A stretch of 64,000 bases of DNA from Hyphomicrobium sp. (GTDB lineage: Bacteria; Pseudomonadota; Alphaproteobacteria; Rhizobiales; Hyphomicrobiaceae): assembly GCF_019753045.1 (NCBI RefSeq), contig NZ_JAIELN010000006.1, forward strand, positions 247,900 through 311,899. Direction: 5' to 3'. This document shows, one piece after another, positions 53,198 to 62,963 of the stretch (its first letter is position 1; each line of letters starts with the position of its first letter). Under the pieces are notes generated by a model. The model was given only the letters and a program-made list of their open reading frames with translations, was not told the DNA's origin and ran no database searches. Position numbers and translations under genes: made by a program.

Positions 53198-55876
53198 ATG
53201 GGCAAGAACGAGCAGAAGGTTGTTAAGCCGGAAGATCCGGAAATCCGCGATTGGACGGACTCGATATCGTCCGTTATCGCGTATGGCGGAACGGAACGGG
53301 CCGACAATATTCTCGAAGAAGTCGTCGAACGGGCGAGGGCTAGCGGCGCGGCAATTCCTTTTGCATCGAGCACTGCCTACATCAACACCATCAGCGTCGA
53401 CGACGAAGCAAAGCTCCCTGGGAATCGCGAACTCGAACATCGAATCTCGGCGGCTATCCGCTGGAACGCGGCCGCCTTGGTGCTGCGTGCGAACAAAGAG
53501 TCGACGGAGCTCGGCGGTCACATCGCGAGCTACCAGTCCGCGGCGACCCTCTACGAAACAGGCTTCAATCACTTTTGGCACGCGCCGTCCGAAAGACACG
53601 GCGGCGATCTCATTCTCATCCAGGGGCATTCGTCGCCGGGAATCTATGCGCGCGCGTTCCTGGAGGGGCGGCTCGACGAGGACCGGCTTCTGCATTTCCG
53701 GCGCGAAGTCGGTGGACGTGGGCTTCCGTCCTATCCGCATCCCTGGTTGATGCCGGATTTCTGGCAGTTCCCCACGGTCTCGATGGGTCTCGGGCCGTTG
53801 ATGGCAATCTATCAGGCGCGTTTTCTGAAGTATCTCCACGCGCGCGGATTGGCCGATACGGAAGATCGCAAGGTTTGGGTTTTCTGCGGCGACGGCGAGA
53901 TGGACGAGCCGGAAAGTCTCGGCGCGATTTCGCTCGCGGGCCGGGAGAAGCTCGACAACCTGATCTTCGTCGTGAATTGCAATTTGCAGCGGCTGGATGG
54001 ACCGGTGCGCGGCAACGGCAAGATCATTCAGGAACTCGAACGCAATTTCCGCGGCGCGGGCTGGAACGTTCTCAAAGTGATCTGGGGCTCGCAATGGGAC
54101 GAGCTCCTGGCGCGCGATACGACCGGCAAGCTCCGCCAGTTGATGGAAGAGTGCGTCGACGGCGAATATCAGGTCTTCAAATCGCGTGACGGCGCATTCA
54201 TCCGCAAGCACTTCTTCGGGCGCTATCCGGAAACGGCGGCGCTCGTCGAGGACTGGTCGGATGAGAAGATCTGGCGCTTGACGCGCGGCGGGCACGACAC
54301 GTCGAAAGTTTACGCGGCCTATATGGCGGCAACGCAGCAAAAGGGCCAGCCCACGTGCATCCTGGCGAAGACCGTCAAGGGCTACGGCATGGGCCAGGCG
54401 GGCGAAGGCACGATGCTCGCCCATCAATCAAAGAAGATGGATGTCGACGCGCTTCGCCAGTTCCGCGATCGCTTCAAGGTTCCGGTGGCCGACGATCAGC
54501 TGGCCGAGGTGCCTTTCATTCGATTGCCGAAAGGCTCGCCGGAAGACGAATATCTGCACAAGATGCGGCGCAATCTCGGCGGCTACCTGCCTTCGCGCCG
54601 GCGCAAGTCGACGGTAACGCTCGACGCGCCGCCACTCTCGCTGTTCGAGTCGCAGCTCAAGGGCTCCGAAGGCCGCGAGATTTCGACAACGATGGCGTTC
54701 GTGCGAATTCTGACGGCGCTGATGCGCGATAAAGAGCTTGGCCGACGCATCGTCCCGATCGTGCCCGATGAGAGCCGTACTTTCGGCATGGAAGGCATGT
54801 TCCGGCAGTTCGGCATCTTCAGTCAGGTCGGTCAGCTGTACCGGCCGCAGGATGCCGATCAGCTGATGTTTTACAAGGAAGACAAGTCCGGCCAGATGCT
54901 GCAGGAAGGCATCAACGAGGCCGGTGCGATGGCGTCGTGGATCGCCGCCGCGACGAGCTATTCGACGTCGGACGTGCCGATGGTGCCGTTCTACATCTTC
55001 TATTCGATGTTCGGTTTTCAGCGCATTGGCGATCTTGCGTGGGCAGCCGGCGACGAGCGCAGCCGCGGTTTTCTGCTCGGCGGCACGTCGGGCCGTACGA
55101 CGCTTAACGGCGAGGGCTTGCAGCACGAGGATGGCCACAGCCATCTCATCTCGGCGACGGTGCCGAACTGCATCTCGTACGATCCGACTTTCAACTACGA
55201 GGTCGCGGTCATCATCCAGAACGGCATGAAACGCATGCTGACGGATCAGGAAGACGTCTTCTTCTATCTGACGCTTCTGAACGAGAACTATGAGCATCCG
55301 CCGATGCCGGAGGGCGCCGAGGATGGCATCATCAAGGGGATGTATTTGTTCCGCAGTGCGCCCGACGGTGCGCCGGGCCACAAAGTTCAGCTTATGGGCT
55401 CGGGAGCGATCCTGCGCGAAGTCATCGCGGCCGCCGATCTCTTGCGCGATGACTGGGGCGTGCCTGCCGATATCTGGAGCGTGACGAGTTTTACGGAACT
55501 TGCGCGAGAAGCGCATGATGTCGAGCGCTGGAATCTGCTGCATCCGACCGAGACGCCGCGCGTCCCGTACGTGAAGCAAATGATTTCCGAGCGCGGCGAG
55601 GGACCGGTGATCGCCTCGACCGATTACATGAAGCTCTACGCCGATCAGGTTCGACCCTCGGTTCCGAACCGGTATTCGGTTCTCGGCACCGACGGCTTCG
55701 GACGGTCCGATTATCGCCGGACGTTGCGTTATTTCTTCGAGGTCGACCGGCATTTCGTGACGGTTGCTAGCCTCAAGGCTCTTGCCGACGAGAATAAGAT
55801 TCCGTCCATCAAGGTCGCCGAAGCTATCGCGAAATACGGGATCGATCCCGACAAGGCCAATCCAGCCCGCAGCTGA
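53198..55876 (+). CDS. aceE: Pyruvate dehydrogenase E1, homodimeric type
   Basis: 892 aa, the size of AceE. Thiamine diphosphate motif GDGEMDEPES...NCNLQRLDG near residues 228-265, and HSSPGIYARAF, DESRTFGMEGMFRQFGIF and EEGINEAG-like blocks (here QEGINEAGAMASWIAAA). Converts pyruvate to hydroxyethyl-ThDP and acetylates the E2 lipoyl group. This single-chain E1 is the gamma/betaproteobacterial type; most Hyphomicrobiales use the two-chain PdhA/PdhB form. First gene of an operon with E2 (19-nt gap) and E3. Confidence 0.95.
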   Translation: MGKNEQKVVKPEDPEIRDWTDSISSVIAYGGTERADNILEEVVERARASGAAIPFASSTAYINTISVDDEAKLPGNRELEHRISAAIRWNAAALVLRANKESTELGGHIASYQSAATLYETGFNHFWHAPSERHGGDLILIQGHSSPGIYARAFLEGRLDEDRLLHFRREVGGRGLPSYPHPWLMPDFWQFPTVSMGLGPLMAIYQARFLKYLHARGLADTEDRKVWVFCGDGEMDEPESLGAISLAGREKLDNLIFVVNCNLQRLDGPVRGNGKIIQELERNFRGAGWNVLKVIWGSQWDELLARDTTGKLRQLMEECVDGEYQVFKSRDGAFIRKHFFGRYPETAALVEDWSDEKIWRLTRGGHDTSKVYAAYMAATQQKGQPTCILAKTVKGYGMGQAGEGTMLAHQSKKMDVDALRQFRDRFKVPVADDQLAEVPFIRLPKGSPEDEYLHKMRRNLGGYLPSRRRKSTVTLDAPPLSLFESQLKGSEGREISTTMAFVRILTALMRDKELGRRIVPIVPDESRTFGMEGMFRQFGIFSQVGQLYRPQDADQLMFYKEDKSGQMLQEGINEAGAMASWIAAATSYSTSDVPMVPFYIFYSMFGFQRIGDLAWAAGDERSRGFLLGGTSGRTTLNGEGLQHEDGHSHLISATVPNCISYDPTFNYEVAVIIQNGMKRMLTDQEDVFFYLTLLNENYEHPPMPEGAEDGIIKGMYLFRSAPDGAPGHKVQLMGSGAILREVIAAADLLRDDWGVPADIWSVTSFTELAREAHDVERWNLLHPTETPRVPYVKQMISERGEGPVIASTDYMKLYADQVRPSVPNRYSVLGTDGFGRSDYRRTLRYFFEVDRHFVTVASLKALADENKIPSIKVAEAIAKYGIDPDKANPARS

Positions 55877-55895
55877 CCAGGACAGGTTCCGCTCC

Positions 55896-57200
55896 ATGCC
55901 GCTCGTCGACATCAAGGTGCCGAATATCGGTGATTTTGAAAATGTGCCGATCATCGAAATTCAAGTGAAGCCTGGCGACGAAGTGAAGATCGATGATCCG
56001 TTGATCACGCTCGAGAGCGACAAGGCTGCGATGGACGTGCCTGCGCCCTTTCAAGGCCGCGTGGCGGAAATCCTCGTCTCCATCGGCGACAAGGTTAGCG
56101 AAGGCATCGCCATCGTGAAGCTCGATACTTCGGGCGACGCTAAGCCCGAAGCGCCGACAGGGAGCGGGAAGGGTGCTAACAAGTCCGGAAAGTCAGAGGC
56201 GGCCGCAGCGAAGGCTGCGAGTGCGCCCGAAAAGCGGAAGTCCGTCGAAGCAAAAGACGGGGGATCGATACCGCCGCCCGGCGATTTCGGGTCGGTTTAC
56301 GCGAGCCCATCAGTCCGGCGCATCGCTCGCGACCTCGACGTCGATCTGACGAAGGTCAAAGGAACGGGCGACAAGGGCCGCATCACGAAAGATGATGTCA
56401 AAGCCTATATCGCGCGGAGCAGCCAGCCCGCGGCGGCGGCGGGCGCCAACACAGGGCAAATGGCGGGCATTCCGGAAATTCCGGCACAAGATTTCTCGAA
56501 ATACGGGCCGATTGAAACGAAGCCGATGTCGCGGCTGAAAAGACTGACCGGGCCGAACCTGCATCGCGCCTGGTTGAATGTTCCGCATGTCACTAATTCC
56601 GATGAAGCCGACATCACCGATCTCGAGGCTTATCGCAAAGATCTCGACGCCACGGCGAAGAGCAAGAACTATCGCGTGACGCTTGTTGCGTTTCTGCTGA
56701 AGGCCTCGGTATCGGCGCTGAAGGAATATCCGGACGTCAATTCGTCTCTCGCGCCGGGCAAAGATGCTCTCATCCTCAAGCGCTACTACAACATCGGCGT
56801 GGCGGTCGACACGCCGGACGGGCTTGTCGTCCCGGTCATTCGCGACGTCGATCGCAAGGGCGTCCTCGAATTGAGCCAGGAGCTGACGGCCGTTTCGGCG
56901 CGCATGCGCGACGGCAAGATCACGCCGACCGACATTCAAGGCGCGACGTTCTCGATATCGAGCCTTGGCGGCATCGGTGGCACGGGTTTCACGCCCATCG
57001 TCAATGCGCCGGAAGTCGCCATTTTGGGTGCGGTTCGCGCACAGATGAAGCCGCAGTGGGACGGTTCTGCATTTCAGCCAAAGTTGATGCTGCCGCTCTG
57101 TCTTTCTTACGACCATCGCGTGGTCGATGGCGCGCTTGCCGCGCGGTTCTTGAGAAAGATTTGCGACGCGCTGGCCGATGTTCGCCAGCTGGTCTTATAG
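55896..57200 (+). CDS. aceF: Dihydrolipoyl acetyltransferase (E2 of pyruvate dehydrogenase)
   Basis: 434 aa from the ATG at 55896. One lipoyl domain (LVDIKVPNIGDFENVPIIEI, lipoyl Lys in LESDKAAMDVPA near residue 44), an Ala/Lys/Ser linker, a peripheral-subunit-binding domain (ASPSVRRIARDLDVDL...GRITKDDV near 130-165), and a catalytic CAT domain ending in DHRVVDGALAARFL with the active His. The single lipoyl domain is fewer than in E. coli AceF (three). Confidence 0.95.
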   Translation: MPLVDIKVPNIGDFENVPIIEIQVKPGDEVKIDDPLITLESDKAAMDVPAPFQGRVAEILVSIGDKVSEGIAIVKLDTSGDAKPEAPTGSGKGANKSGKSEAAAAKAASAPEKRKSVEAKDGGSIPPPGDFGSVYASPSVRRIARDLDVDLTKVKGTGDKGRITKDDVKAYIARSSQPAAAAGANTGQMAGIPEIPAQDFSKYGPIETKPMSRLKRLTGPNLHRAWLNVPHVTNSDEADITDLEAYRKDLDATAKSKNYRVTLVAFLLKASVSALKEYPDVNSSLAPGKDALILKRYYNIGVAVDTPDGLVVPVIRDVDRKGVLELSQELTAVSARMRDGKITPTDIQGATFSISSLGGIGGTGFTPIVNAPEVAILGAVRAQMKPQWDGSAFQPKLMLPLCLSYDHRVVDGALAARFLRKICDALADVRQLVL

Positions 57201-57209
57201 GGCGCGAGA

Positions 57210-58970
57210 ATGAGCAGAAAAGAAATTCGCGTTCCGGTTCTCGGCGACTTCGAGGATGTTCCCGTCATCGAAGTGCACGTGAAGGCGGGCGCAACCATCG
57301 CCGCCGAAGACGCGCTCATTACGCTCGAGAGCGACAAGGCTTCGTTCGATGTGCCGGCTCCTGAGGGCGGCAAAGTCGTCGAGGTTCTGATCAAGGTCGG
57401 CGACAAGGTCAGCGAAGGCAGTCCGATCCTGACGCTCGAAACGGATGCGGGAGCACAGCGTCCCGCCGAGCCCCAGAAGGTACCACCGAAAAAGGAAGCG
57501 CCTCCGATTGCTGCTGCGTCAGCGGAAAAATTTTCAGCTTCTGCGGATCATTCGTGCGAGGTGCTGGTGCTCGGCGCCGGGCCCGGCGGTTATTCCGCAG
57601 CCTTTCGCGCTGCCGATCTCGGCGCGAAGACCATCCTCGTCGACCGGTGGCCCGCGCTTGGCGGTGTTTGTCTGAATGTCGGCTGTATTCCATCGAAGGC
57701 GCTGCTGCACACGGCATTTGTCATCGACGAGGCGGCTGCGCTGGGCAAACACGGCATTACGTTTGCCGCGCCGAAAATCGATCTGAAAAAGCTTGCGGCA
57801 TTCAAAGATGCCGTCGTCGGCAAGCTGACGGGCGGGCTCGCATCGATAGCAAAGGCGCGCAAGGTCACGACGCTGCGCGGGACCGGCACGTTCGTCGACG
57901 ATCATCATATGTCTGTCGTGTTCGACGACGGTCACGAAGAGGTTGTGCGTTTCGAAAAGGCCATCATCGCTGCCGGGTCGGAGGCGGCGACGCTGCCGTT
58001 CATGCCGTCAGATCCGCGTATCGTCGATTCGACCGGAGCGCTCGAGCTTCCGCAAATTCCCGATAAGATGCTCGTCATCGGCGGCGGCATTATCGGGCTC
58101 GAGATGGCGACGGTCTATTCGACGCTTGGCGCAAGGCTCGATGTCGTCGAGTTGCTCGATGGCCTGATGCTCGGCGCTGATCGCGATCTCGTCAACGTGT
58201 GGCAGAAGGTCAATGCACGCCGCTTCGACCGGGTGATGGTGAAGACCAAAGTCGTTGCGGCGGAAGCCAAGCCAGACGGAATTTATATAAGTTTTGAAGG
58301 TGCCGATGCGCCAGCCGGGCCGCAGCGCTACGGGATGGTGCTCGTCGCCGTCGGGCGCAAGCCAAATGGCAAGGCGATCGGCGCGGGCAACGCGGGTGTC
58401 GGCGTTACCGACCGTGGCTTCATTCCGGTCGATAAGCAAATGCGGACAAACGCTCAGAACATCTTCGCCATCGGCGACATCGCGGATGAGCCAATGCTCG
58501 CGCACAAGGCCGTCCACCAGGGCCATGTCGCGGCGGAGAACGCGGCGGGGAAGAAGAGTTTCTTCGATGCCCGCCAGATCCCGTCGGTCGCCTACACCGA
58601 TCCGGAGATCGCGTGGGCGGGTTTGACTGAAACGGAGGCTAAGGCGCGAGGCATCGCGTATAAGAAGGCAGTGTTTCCCTGGGCGGCATCGGGGCGCGCT
58701 ATCGCGAACGCCCGCGACGAGGGCTTTACGAAACTCCTTTTTGACGAGAGCACCGAGCAGATCATCGGCGGCGCCATTGTGGGCACGGAAGCCGGAAATC
58801 TCATTTCGGAGATTTGTCTCGCCATAGAAATGGGGGCGGACGCCGTCGATATCGGGAAAACGATCCATCCTCACCCGACGCTGTCGGAATCCGTCGGCAT
58901 GGCCGCCGAGGTCGTTGAAGGGGTCTGTACGGACCTGATGCCCGCCAAACCGCCGCGGGGCAGGGCTTAA
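57210..58970 (+). CDS. lpd: Dihydrolipoyl dehydrogenase with N-terminal lipoyl domain (E3)
   Basis: 586 aa, about 110 more than standard E3 because a lipoyl domain is fused at the N-terminus (IRVPVLGDFEDVPVIEV, lipoyl Lys in LESDKASFDVPA), followed by a Pro/Ala/Lys linker. The E3 part has GAGPGGYSAAFRAADLG, the redox disulfide GGVCLNVGCIPSKAL, NAD site GGGIIGLEMATVY and the C-terminal HPHPTLSE catalytic His. Such lipoyl-E3 fusions accompany AceE-type complexes in betaproteobacteria. Begins 9 nt after aceF. A stem (CCCTGA/TCAGGG at 58991-59008) follows. Confidence 0.95.
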   Translation: MSRKEIRVPVLGDFEDVPVIEVHVKAGATIAAEDALITLESDKASFDVPAPEGGKVVEVLIKVGDKVSEGSPILTLETDAGAQRPAEPQKVPPKKEAPPIAAASAEKFSASADHSCEVLVLGAGPGGYSAAFRAADLGAKTILVDRWPALGGVCLNVGCIPSKALLHTAFVIDEAAALGKHGITFAAPKIDLKKLAAFKDAVVGKLTGGLASIAKARKVTTLRGTGTFVDDHHMSVVFDDGHEEVVRFEKAIIAAGSEAATLPFMPSDPRIVDSTGALELPQIPDKMLVIGGGIIGLEMATVYSTLGARLDVVELLDGLMLGADRDLVNVWQKVNARRFDRVMVKTKVVAAEAKPDGIYISFEGADAPAGPQRYGMVLVAVGRKPNGKAIGAGNAGVGVTDRGFIPVDKQMRTNAQNIFAIGDIADEPMLAHKAVHQGHVAAENAAGKKSFFDARQIPSVAYTDPEIAWAGLTETEAKARGIAYKKAVFPWAASGRAIANARDEGFTKLLFDESTEQIIGGAIVGTEAGNLISEICLAIEMGADAVDIGKTIHPHPTLSESVGMAAEVVEGVCTDLMPAKPPRGRA

Positions 58971-59019
58971 GGCGGTCGCAGGCCTTACAACCCTGATACA
59001 AGTCAGGGCTTGGTAGTCC

Positions 59020-59048
59020 TTGCTTTCGGGGGGGCGGTTGGCTATATC
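59020..59048 (+). promoter_or_regulatory. Promoter of rpsA
   Basis: TTGCTT, 17 nt, TATATC, about 240 nt before the rpsA start. Only regulatory sequence recognised in the 315-nt gap after lpd besides the leader hairpin; the implied leader is long, as is common for autoregulated ribosomal protein genes. Confidence 0.5.
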
Positions 59049-59241
59049 AGCGCCATTCGACGTCGCTGTCGGATGGTCAAGAGGAAGATCAGCCGGTTGG
59101 GCGCCCTATAGGGGCCCCGAATTCTGACCGGCAGGGCTGCGGCCCATCACGGCGACATCACATCCAGACATCCGCGCCATCAAGCCAGGCATCGCGTTCG
59201 CGCGGGTCTGCCTATTGGCGCTTCAAACATCAACCCAAACT

Positions 59242-59261
59242 CGCCCGGCCCGAGCCGGGCG
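59242..59261 (+). promoter_or_regulatory. Leader hairpin before rpsA
   Basis: CGCCCGGC, loop CCGA, GCCGGGCG: perfect 8-bp GC stem 13 nt before the AAGGAG site of rpsA. S1 is known to repress its own translation through structured leader RNA in E. coli, so this hairpin is a candidate part of such control (inference). Confidence 0.45.
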
Positions 59262-59285
59262 CCACGAAGTTATCAAGGAGAACGA

Positions 59286-61007
59286 ATGTCCGCTGAAGTT
59301 GCCAATAAAGATTTTAATCCCTCGCGCGAAGATTTTGCCGCGCTTCTTGCCGAGAGCCTTGCCAAGGATGACCTGTTCGAAGGTTCCGTCGTAAAGGGCA
59401 AGATCGTCGGCATCGAAAAAGACATGGCGATCATCGACGTCGGCCTGAAAATGGAAGGCCGCGTCGCTCTGAAAGAGTTCGGCGTCGGCGGCAAGCCGGG
59501 CGACCTTAAAGTCGGCGACACCGTTGAAGTGTACCTTGAGCGCGTCGAGAACGCGCTCGGTGAAGCGGTTCTCTCGCGCGACAAGGCTCGCCGCGAAGAA
59601 AGCTGGACCCGCCTCGAGCGCCTCTACGAAAAGGGCGAGAAGGTTACGGGCGTCATCTTCAACAAGGTCAAGGGCGGCTTCACGGTCGATCTCGACGGCG
59701 CCGTGGCGTTCCTTCCGGGCTCGCAGGTCGACATTCGCCCCGTTCGCGATATCGGACCGCTGATGCATCAGCAGCAGCCCTTCCAGATCCTGAAGATGGA
59801 TCGCCGTCGCGGCAACATCGTCGTTTCGCGCCGCTCGGTTCTCGAAGAGAGCCGCGCCGAGCAGAGGACAGAAATCGTCGCTCGTCTCGCCGAGGGCCAG
59901 ATCATCGACGGTCTCGTCAAGAACATCACCGATTACGGTGCGTTCATCGATCTCGGCGGCATCGACGGTCTTCTCCACGTCACCGACATGGCATGGCGCC
60001 GCGTCAACCATCCGTCCGAAATCCTCAACGTCGGCGATACGGTGAAGGTGCAGATCATCCGCATCAACCCCGAAACGCAGCGTATTTCGCTCGGTATGAA
60101 GCAGCTTCAGTCCGACCCGTGGTCGGCGATCGAAGCCAAGTATCCGGTCGGTGCTCGCGTCAAGGGCACCGTGACGAACATTGCCGATTACGGTGCGTTC
60201 GTTGAACTGGAGCCGGGCGTCGAAGGCCTGATCCACGTTTCGGAAATGAGCTGGACGAAGAAGAACACGCACCCTGGCAAGATCGTTTCGACGAGCCAGC
60301 AGGTCGAAGTTCAGGTTCTCGAAGTCGATCCGCAGAAGCGCCGTATCTCGCTCGGCCTGAAGCAGACGCAGGAGAACCCGTGGGATGCGTTCCTGACGCA
60401 GCACCCGAAGGGCTCGGTCGTCGAAGGTCCGATCCGCAACATCACCGAGTTCGGTCTCTTCATCGGTCTCGACAACGGTATCGACGGCATGGTCCACCTC
60501 TCGGATCTCGACTGGCAGAAGGCCGGCGACGAGGTCATCAAGGACTACAAGAAGGGCGACAACGTCAAAGCCATCGTTCTCGATGTCGACGGCTCGAAGG
60601 AGCGCATTTCGCTCGGCGTCAAGCAGCTGTCGGGCGATCCGGCAGACGCCATGGCGAAGTACAAGAAGGGCGATGCCGTCACCGGCACGGTCACGTCGGT
60701 CAGCGACGCTGGTATCGAAGTCAGGATCGCAGACAGCGAGTTGACGTCGTTCATCAAGCGGGCCGATCTCTCGCGTGATCGCTCGGAGCAGCGTCCGGAA
60801 CGCTTCAACGTCGGCGACAAAGTCGACGCGGCCGTCCTTTCGGTCGACAAGGCAGCGCGCCGTATCGCGGTTTCGATCAAGGCGCTCGAGCTTGCGGAAG
60901 AAAAGCAGGCGGTTGCTCAGTACGGCTCGACCGACTCGGGCGCTTCGCTCGGCGACATCTTCAAGGCCGCCATCAAGAAGCGCGAAGGCGCCGAAGACGC
61001 CGAGTAA
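59286..61007 (+). CDS. rpsA: 30S ribosomal protein S1
   Basis: 573 aa, AAGGAG 6 nt before the ATG. Six S1 RNA-binding repeats are readable, e.g. NITDYGAFIDLGGIDGLLHVTDM, NIADYGAFVELEPGVEGLIHVSEM and NITEFGLFIGLDNGIDGMVHLSDL (cited as the third to fifth repeats). Helps load mRNA on the 30S subunit. Codon use is strongly biased, as for highly expressed genes. Confidence 0.97.
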   Translation: MSAEVANKDFNPSREDFAALLAESLAKDDLFEGSVVKGKIVGIEKDMAIIDVGLKMEGRVALKEFGVGGKPGDLKVGDTVEVYLERVENALGEAVLSRDKARREESWTRLERLYEKGEKVTGVIFNKVKGGFTVDLDGAVAFLPGSQVDIRPVRDIGPLMHQQQPFQILKMDRRRGNIVVSRRSVLEESRAEQRTEIVARLAEGQIIDGLVKNITDYGAFIDLGGIDGLLHVTDMAWRRVNHPSEILNVGDTVKVQIIRINPETQRISLGMKQLQSDPWSAIEAKYPVGARVKGTVTNIADYGAFVELEPGVEGLIHVSEMSWTKKNTHPGKIVSTSQQVEVQVLEVDPQKRRISLGLKQTQENPWDAFLTQHPKGSVVEGPIRNITEFGLFIGLDNGIDGMVHLSDLDWQKAGDEVIKDYKKGDNVKAIVLDVDGSKERISLGVKQLSGDPADAMAKYKKGDAVTGTVTSVSDAGIEVRIADSELTSFIKRADLSRDRSEQRPERFNVGDKVDAAVLSVDKAARRIAVSIKALELAEEKQAVAQYGSTDSGASLGDIFKAAIKKREGAEDAE

Positions 61008-61086
61008 TCGGCTGGTTTGGCCCAGACTTGGGTCCAGACCTGGGGCCGGGCTTTGGTCCGGCCTCGGTCAGAGTTAAGAAATTGGA

Positions 61087-61122
61087 GGCGCGCGGCAAAC
61101 TCTGCCGCGCGCCTTAACTTTT
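61087..61122 (+). terminator. Intrinsic terminator of rpsA
   Basis: GGCGCGCGGCA, loop AACTC, TGCCGCGCGCC: a perfect 11-bp stem followed by TTAACTTTT, 80 nt past the rpsA stop. Confidence 0.85.
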
Positions 61123-61227
61123 GGGCGAGACGTCGCGGGCTTCCCCGTTGCTCGCGGCCGCAACCTTGCCTACGTTCGCCGCCAGAACGATCCGCGCTGA
61201 CGGGCCTCCCGCTCGACCTGCCGCGAG

Positions 61228-62217
61228 ATGACGGAAAGGGCACCACCCCCAATGCTTGAAACGGAAACGGTTCTCGATCGCAGGCGGCTTCGCCGGTCGG
61301 TATCGATTTGGCGCGCCGCCGGGCTCGCCGGCGTCCTTCTCGCAATCGGCGCGCTGGCATTCGGCGGCGACAAGCTTGCTTCGCTTACCGGCGAAAAACA
61401 GATCGCCCGCGTGACAATCGAAGGCACCATCACGGAAGATCGCGATCAGCTCAAAATGCTGAAGGACATCGGCGACGACAACAGCGTCTCCGGCGTTCTG
61501 CTGTTCATTAATAGTCCCGGCGGCACGACAACGGGGGGCGAGGCGCTCTTCGAAGGCATCCGTACTCTTGCCAAAAAGAAGCCCGTGGTCGCCCAATTCG
61601 GCACCGTGGCGGCGTCGGCCGCCTACATTGCGGGGCTCGCCACAGATCATATCGTTGCTCGCGGCAACACGATCACCGGTTCGGTCGGCGTCATCGTGCA
61701 GTGGCCTGAGGTCGTCCAGTTGCTGGACAAGATCGGCGTCAAAATGAACGAGGTTAAGAGTGGCCCGCTGAAGGCTTCACCCTCGCCGTTCGAGCCGCTG
61801 GACGACGCCAGTAAGAAGGTCGCCGAGGGCATGGTGGCCGATGGCTTCAAGTGGTTCATTGGCCTGGTCGAGACCCGCCGAGGGGTCAAAGCGGCCGATA
61901 TTCCGGGGCTTCTGGACGGCCGAATCTACTCGGGCCGCGAGGCTCTTGATGCGAAGTTGATCGATCAACTTGGCGGCGAGGACGAAGCGGTCAAATGGCT
62001 CAAGGACGTGAAAAGCGTTCCCCAGACGGCGAAGGTCACCGACTGGAAGCCCGGAAACAGCGGTGGTTACGGCTTTGCTGGCATGTCGGCCGGCATTGCG
62101 GGCTGGTTGCTCGGACCGGCAGCCGGGGACGCCGTAAATTTTTTGCTTCGTGATCGGATGATTTCCACGCTCGGACTTGACGGTCTTCTCTCAGTTTGGC
62201 ACCCTTCTGAAAAATAA
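61228..62217 (+). CDS. sppA: Signal peptide peptidase SppA (36K type)
   Basis: 329 aa. N-terminal anchor ([20 protein letters not shown]) then an S49 peptidase domain: [20 protein letters not shown], catalytic Ser in [29 protein letters not shown], and the Lys of the Ser-Lys dyad in GPLKASPSP. Degrades cleaved signal peptides in the inner membrane. A second ATG eight codons in (61252) is an alternative start. Conserved alphaproteobacterial position between rpsA and ihfB. Confidence 0.93.
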   Translation: MTERAPPPMLETETVLDRRRLRRSVSIWRAAGLAGVLLAIGALAFGGDKLASLTGEKQIARVTIEGTITEDRDQLKMLKDIGDDNSVSGVLLFINSPGGTTTGGEALFEGIRTLAKKKPVVAQFGTVAASAAYIAGLATDHIVARGNTITGSVGVIVQWPEVVQLLDKIGVKMNEVKSGPLKASPSPFEPLDDASKKVAEGMVADGFKWFIGLVETRRGVKAADIPGLLDGRIYSGREALDAKLIDQLGGEDEAVKWLKDVKSVPQTAKVTDWKPGNSGGYGFAGMSAGIAGWLLGPAAGDAVNFLLRDRMISTLGLDGLLSVWHPSEK

Positions 62218-62249
62218 GAAGAAATGGTCGCCGAAGCTGGGAGCGAAAC

Positions 62250-62546
62250 GTGATCAAATCGGAGCTGGTGCAACGGATTGCCACTGCCAATCCGCATCTT
62301 TACCATCGTGACGTCGAACGCATCGTCAACGTAATTTTTGATGAAATTGTCGATGCTTTATCGCGAGGTGATCGCGTCGAGCTTCGCGGTTTCGGTGCGT
62401 TCACGGTCAAGCATCGTGCGTCACGACAGGGAAGAAATCCGCGTACGGGAACCACGGTCGCCGTCGCCGAGAAATTCGTGCCGTTCTTCAAGACCGGCAA
62501 GGAACTTCGTGACAGGTTGAATAAACTTAACGGCAGCAAACACTGA
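62250..62546 (+). CDS. ihfB: Integration host factor subunit beta
   Basis: 98 aa from GTG with GGGAG upstream. [22 protein letters not shown] at the start, and the DNA-bending arm [22 protein letters not shown] with the intercalating Pro. Normal length. Pairs with IhfA encoded elsewhere. Confidence 0.96.
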   Translation: MIKSELVQRIATANPHLYHRDVERIVNVIFDEIVDALSRGDRVELRGFGAFTVKHRASRQGRNPRTGTTVAVAEKFVPFFKTGKELRDRLNKLNGSKH

Positions 62547-62595
62547 CGATACGGCCGCTGCGGTTCGTTGCGCGCACGCCGAGTGAGGAAAGATC

Positions 62596-62946
62596 ATGTT
62601 CAGGCGTATTCTCGCGCTTCTAATCGGCTTTCCGATCGGCATCATTCTTGTCGCGATTGCCGTTTCCAACCGGCAGCCAGTGGATCTGATCCTCGATCCC
62701 TTCCGTCCGGAAACGCCCGCGCTTTCCATCGAGTTGCCGTTCTACATTTATCTCATGGTGGCTCTCGTCGTCGGCGTCATACTTGGCGGCATCGCGACGT
62801 GGATGGGGCAGAGCCGATGGCGCCAGACGGCGCGTTCGCAAGGCAAGCGCGCAGCGCGCTGGCAAGCGGAAGCCGATCGCCTCGCGCGGGAACGCGAAGC
62901 AGCTGGCGACCAGGCAGATCAGCGATTGGCCATCTCCGGCCGTTGA
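62596..62946 (+). CDS. LapA-domain membrane protein (DUF1049)
   Basis: 116 aa with AGGAAAG before the ATG. Two membrane segments (ILALLIGFPIGIILVAIAVSNRQ and LPFYIYLMVALVVGVILGGIATW) with the NRQPVDLILDPF loop between them and a basic cytoplasmic coiled tail. LapA-like proteins act in lipopolysaccharide assembly control in E. coli; the role in alphaproteobacteria is not settled. Usual neighbour of ihfB and trpF. Confidence 0.88.
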   Translation: MFRRILALLIGFPIGIILVAIAVSNRQPVDLILDPFRPETPALSIELPFYIYLMVALVVGVILGGIATWMGQSRWRQTARSQGKRAARWQAEADRLAREREAAGDQADQRLAISGR

Positions 62947-62963
62947 TGCTAGCGAGATCCTAG

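Noticed and set aside
53057..55954. Two very long minus-strand open frames (456 and 508 codons) opposite aceE
   Set aside because: AceE on the plus strand has full family motifs; the opposite frames are open because of codon bias in GC-rich DNA and show no domain, signal or ribosome site.
59223..60497. 424-codon minus-strand frame opposite rpsA
   Set aside because: rpsA is certain. The repetitive sequence of the mirror frame merely reflects the S1 repeats.
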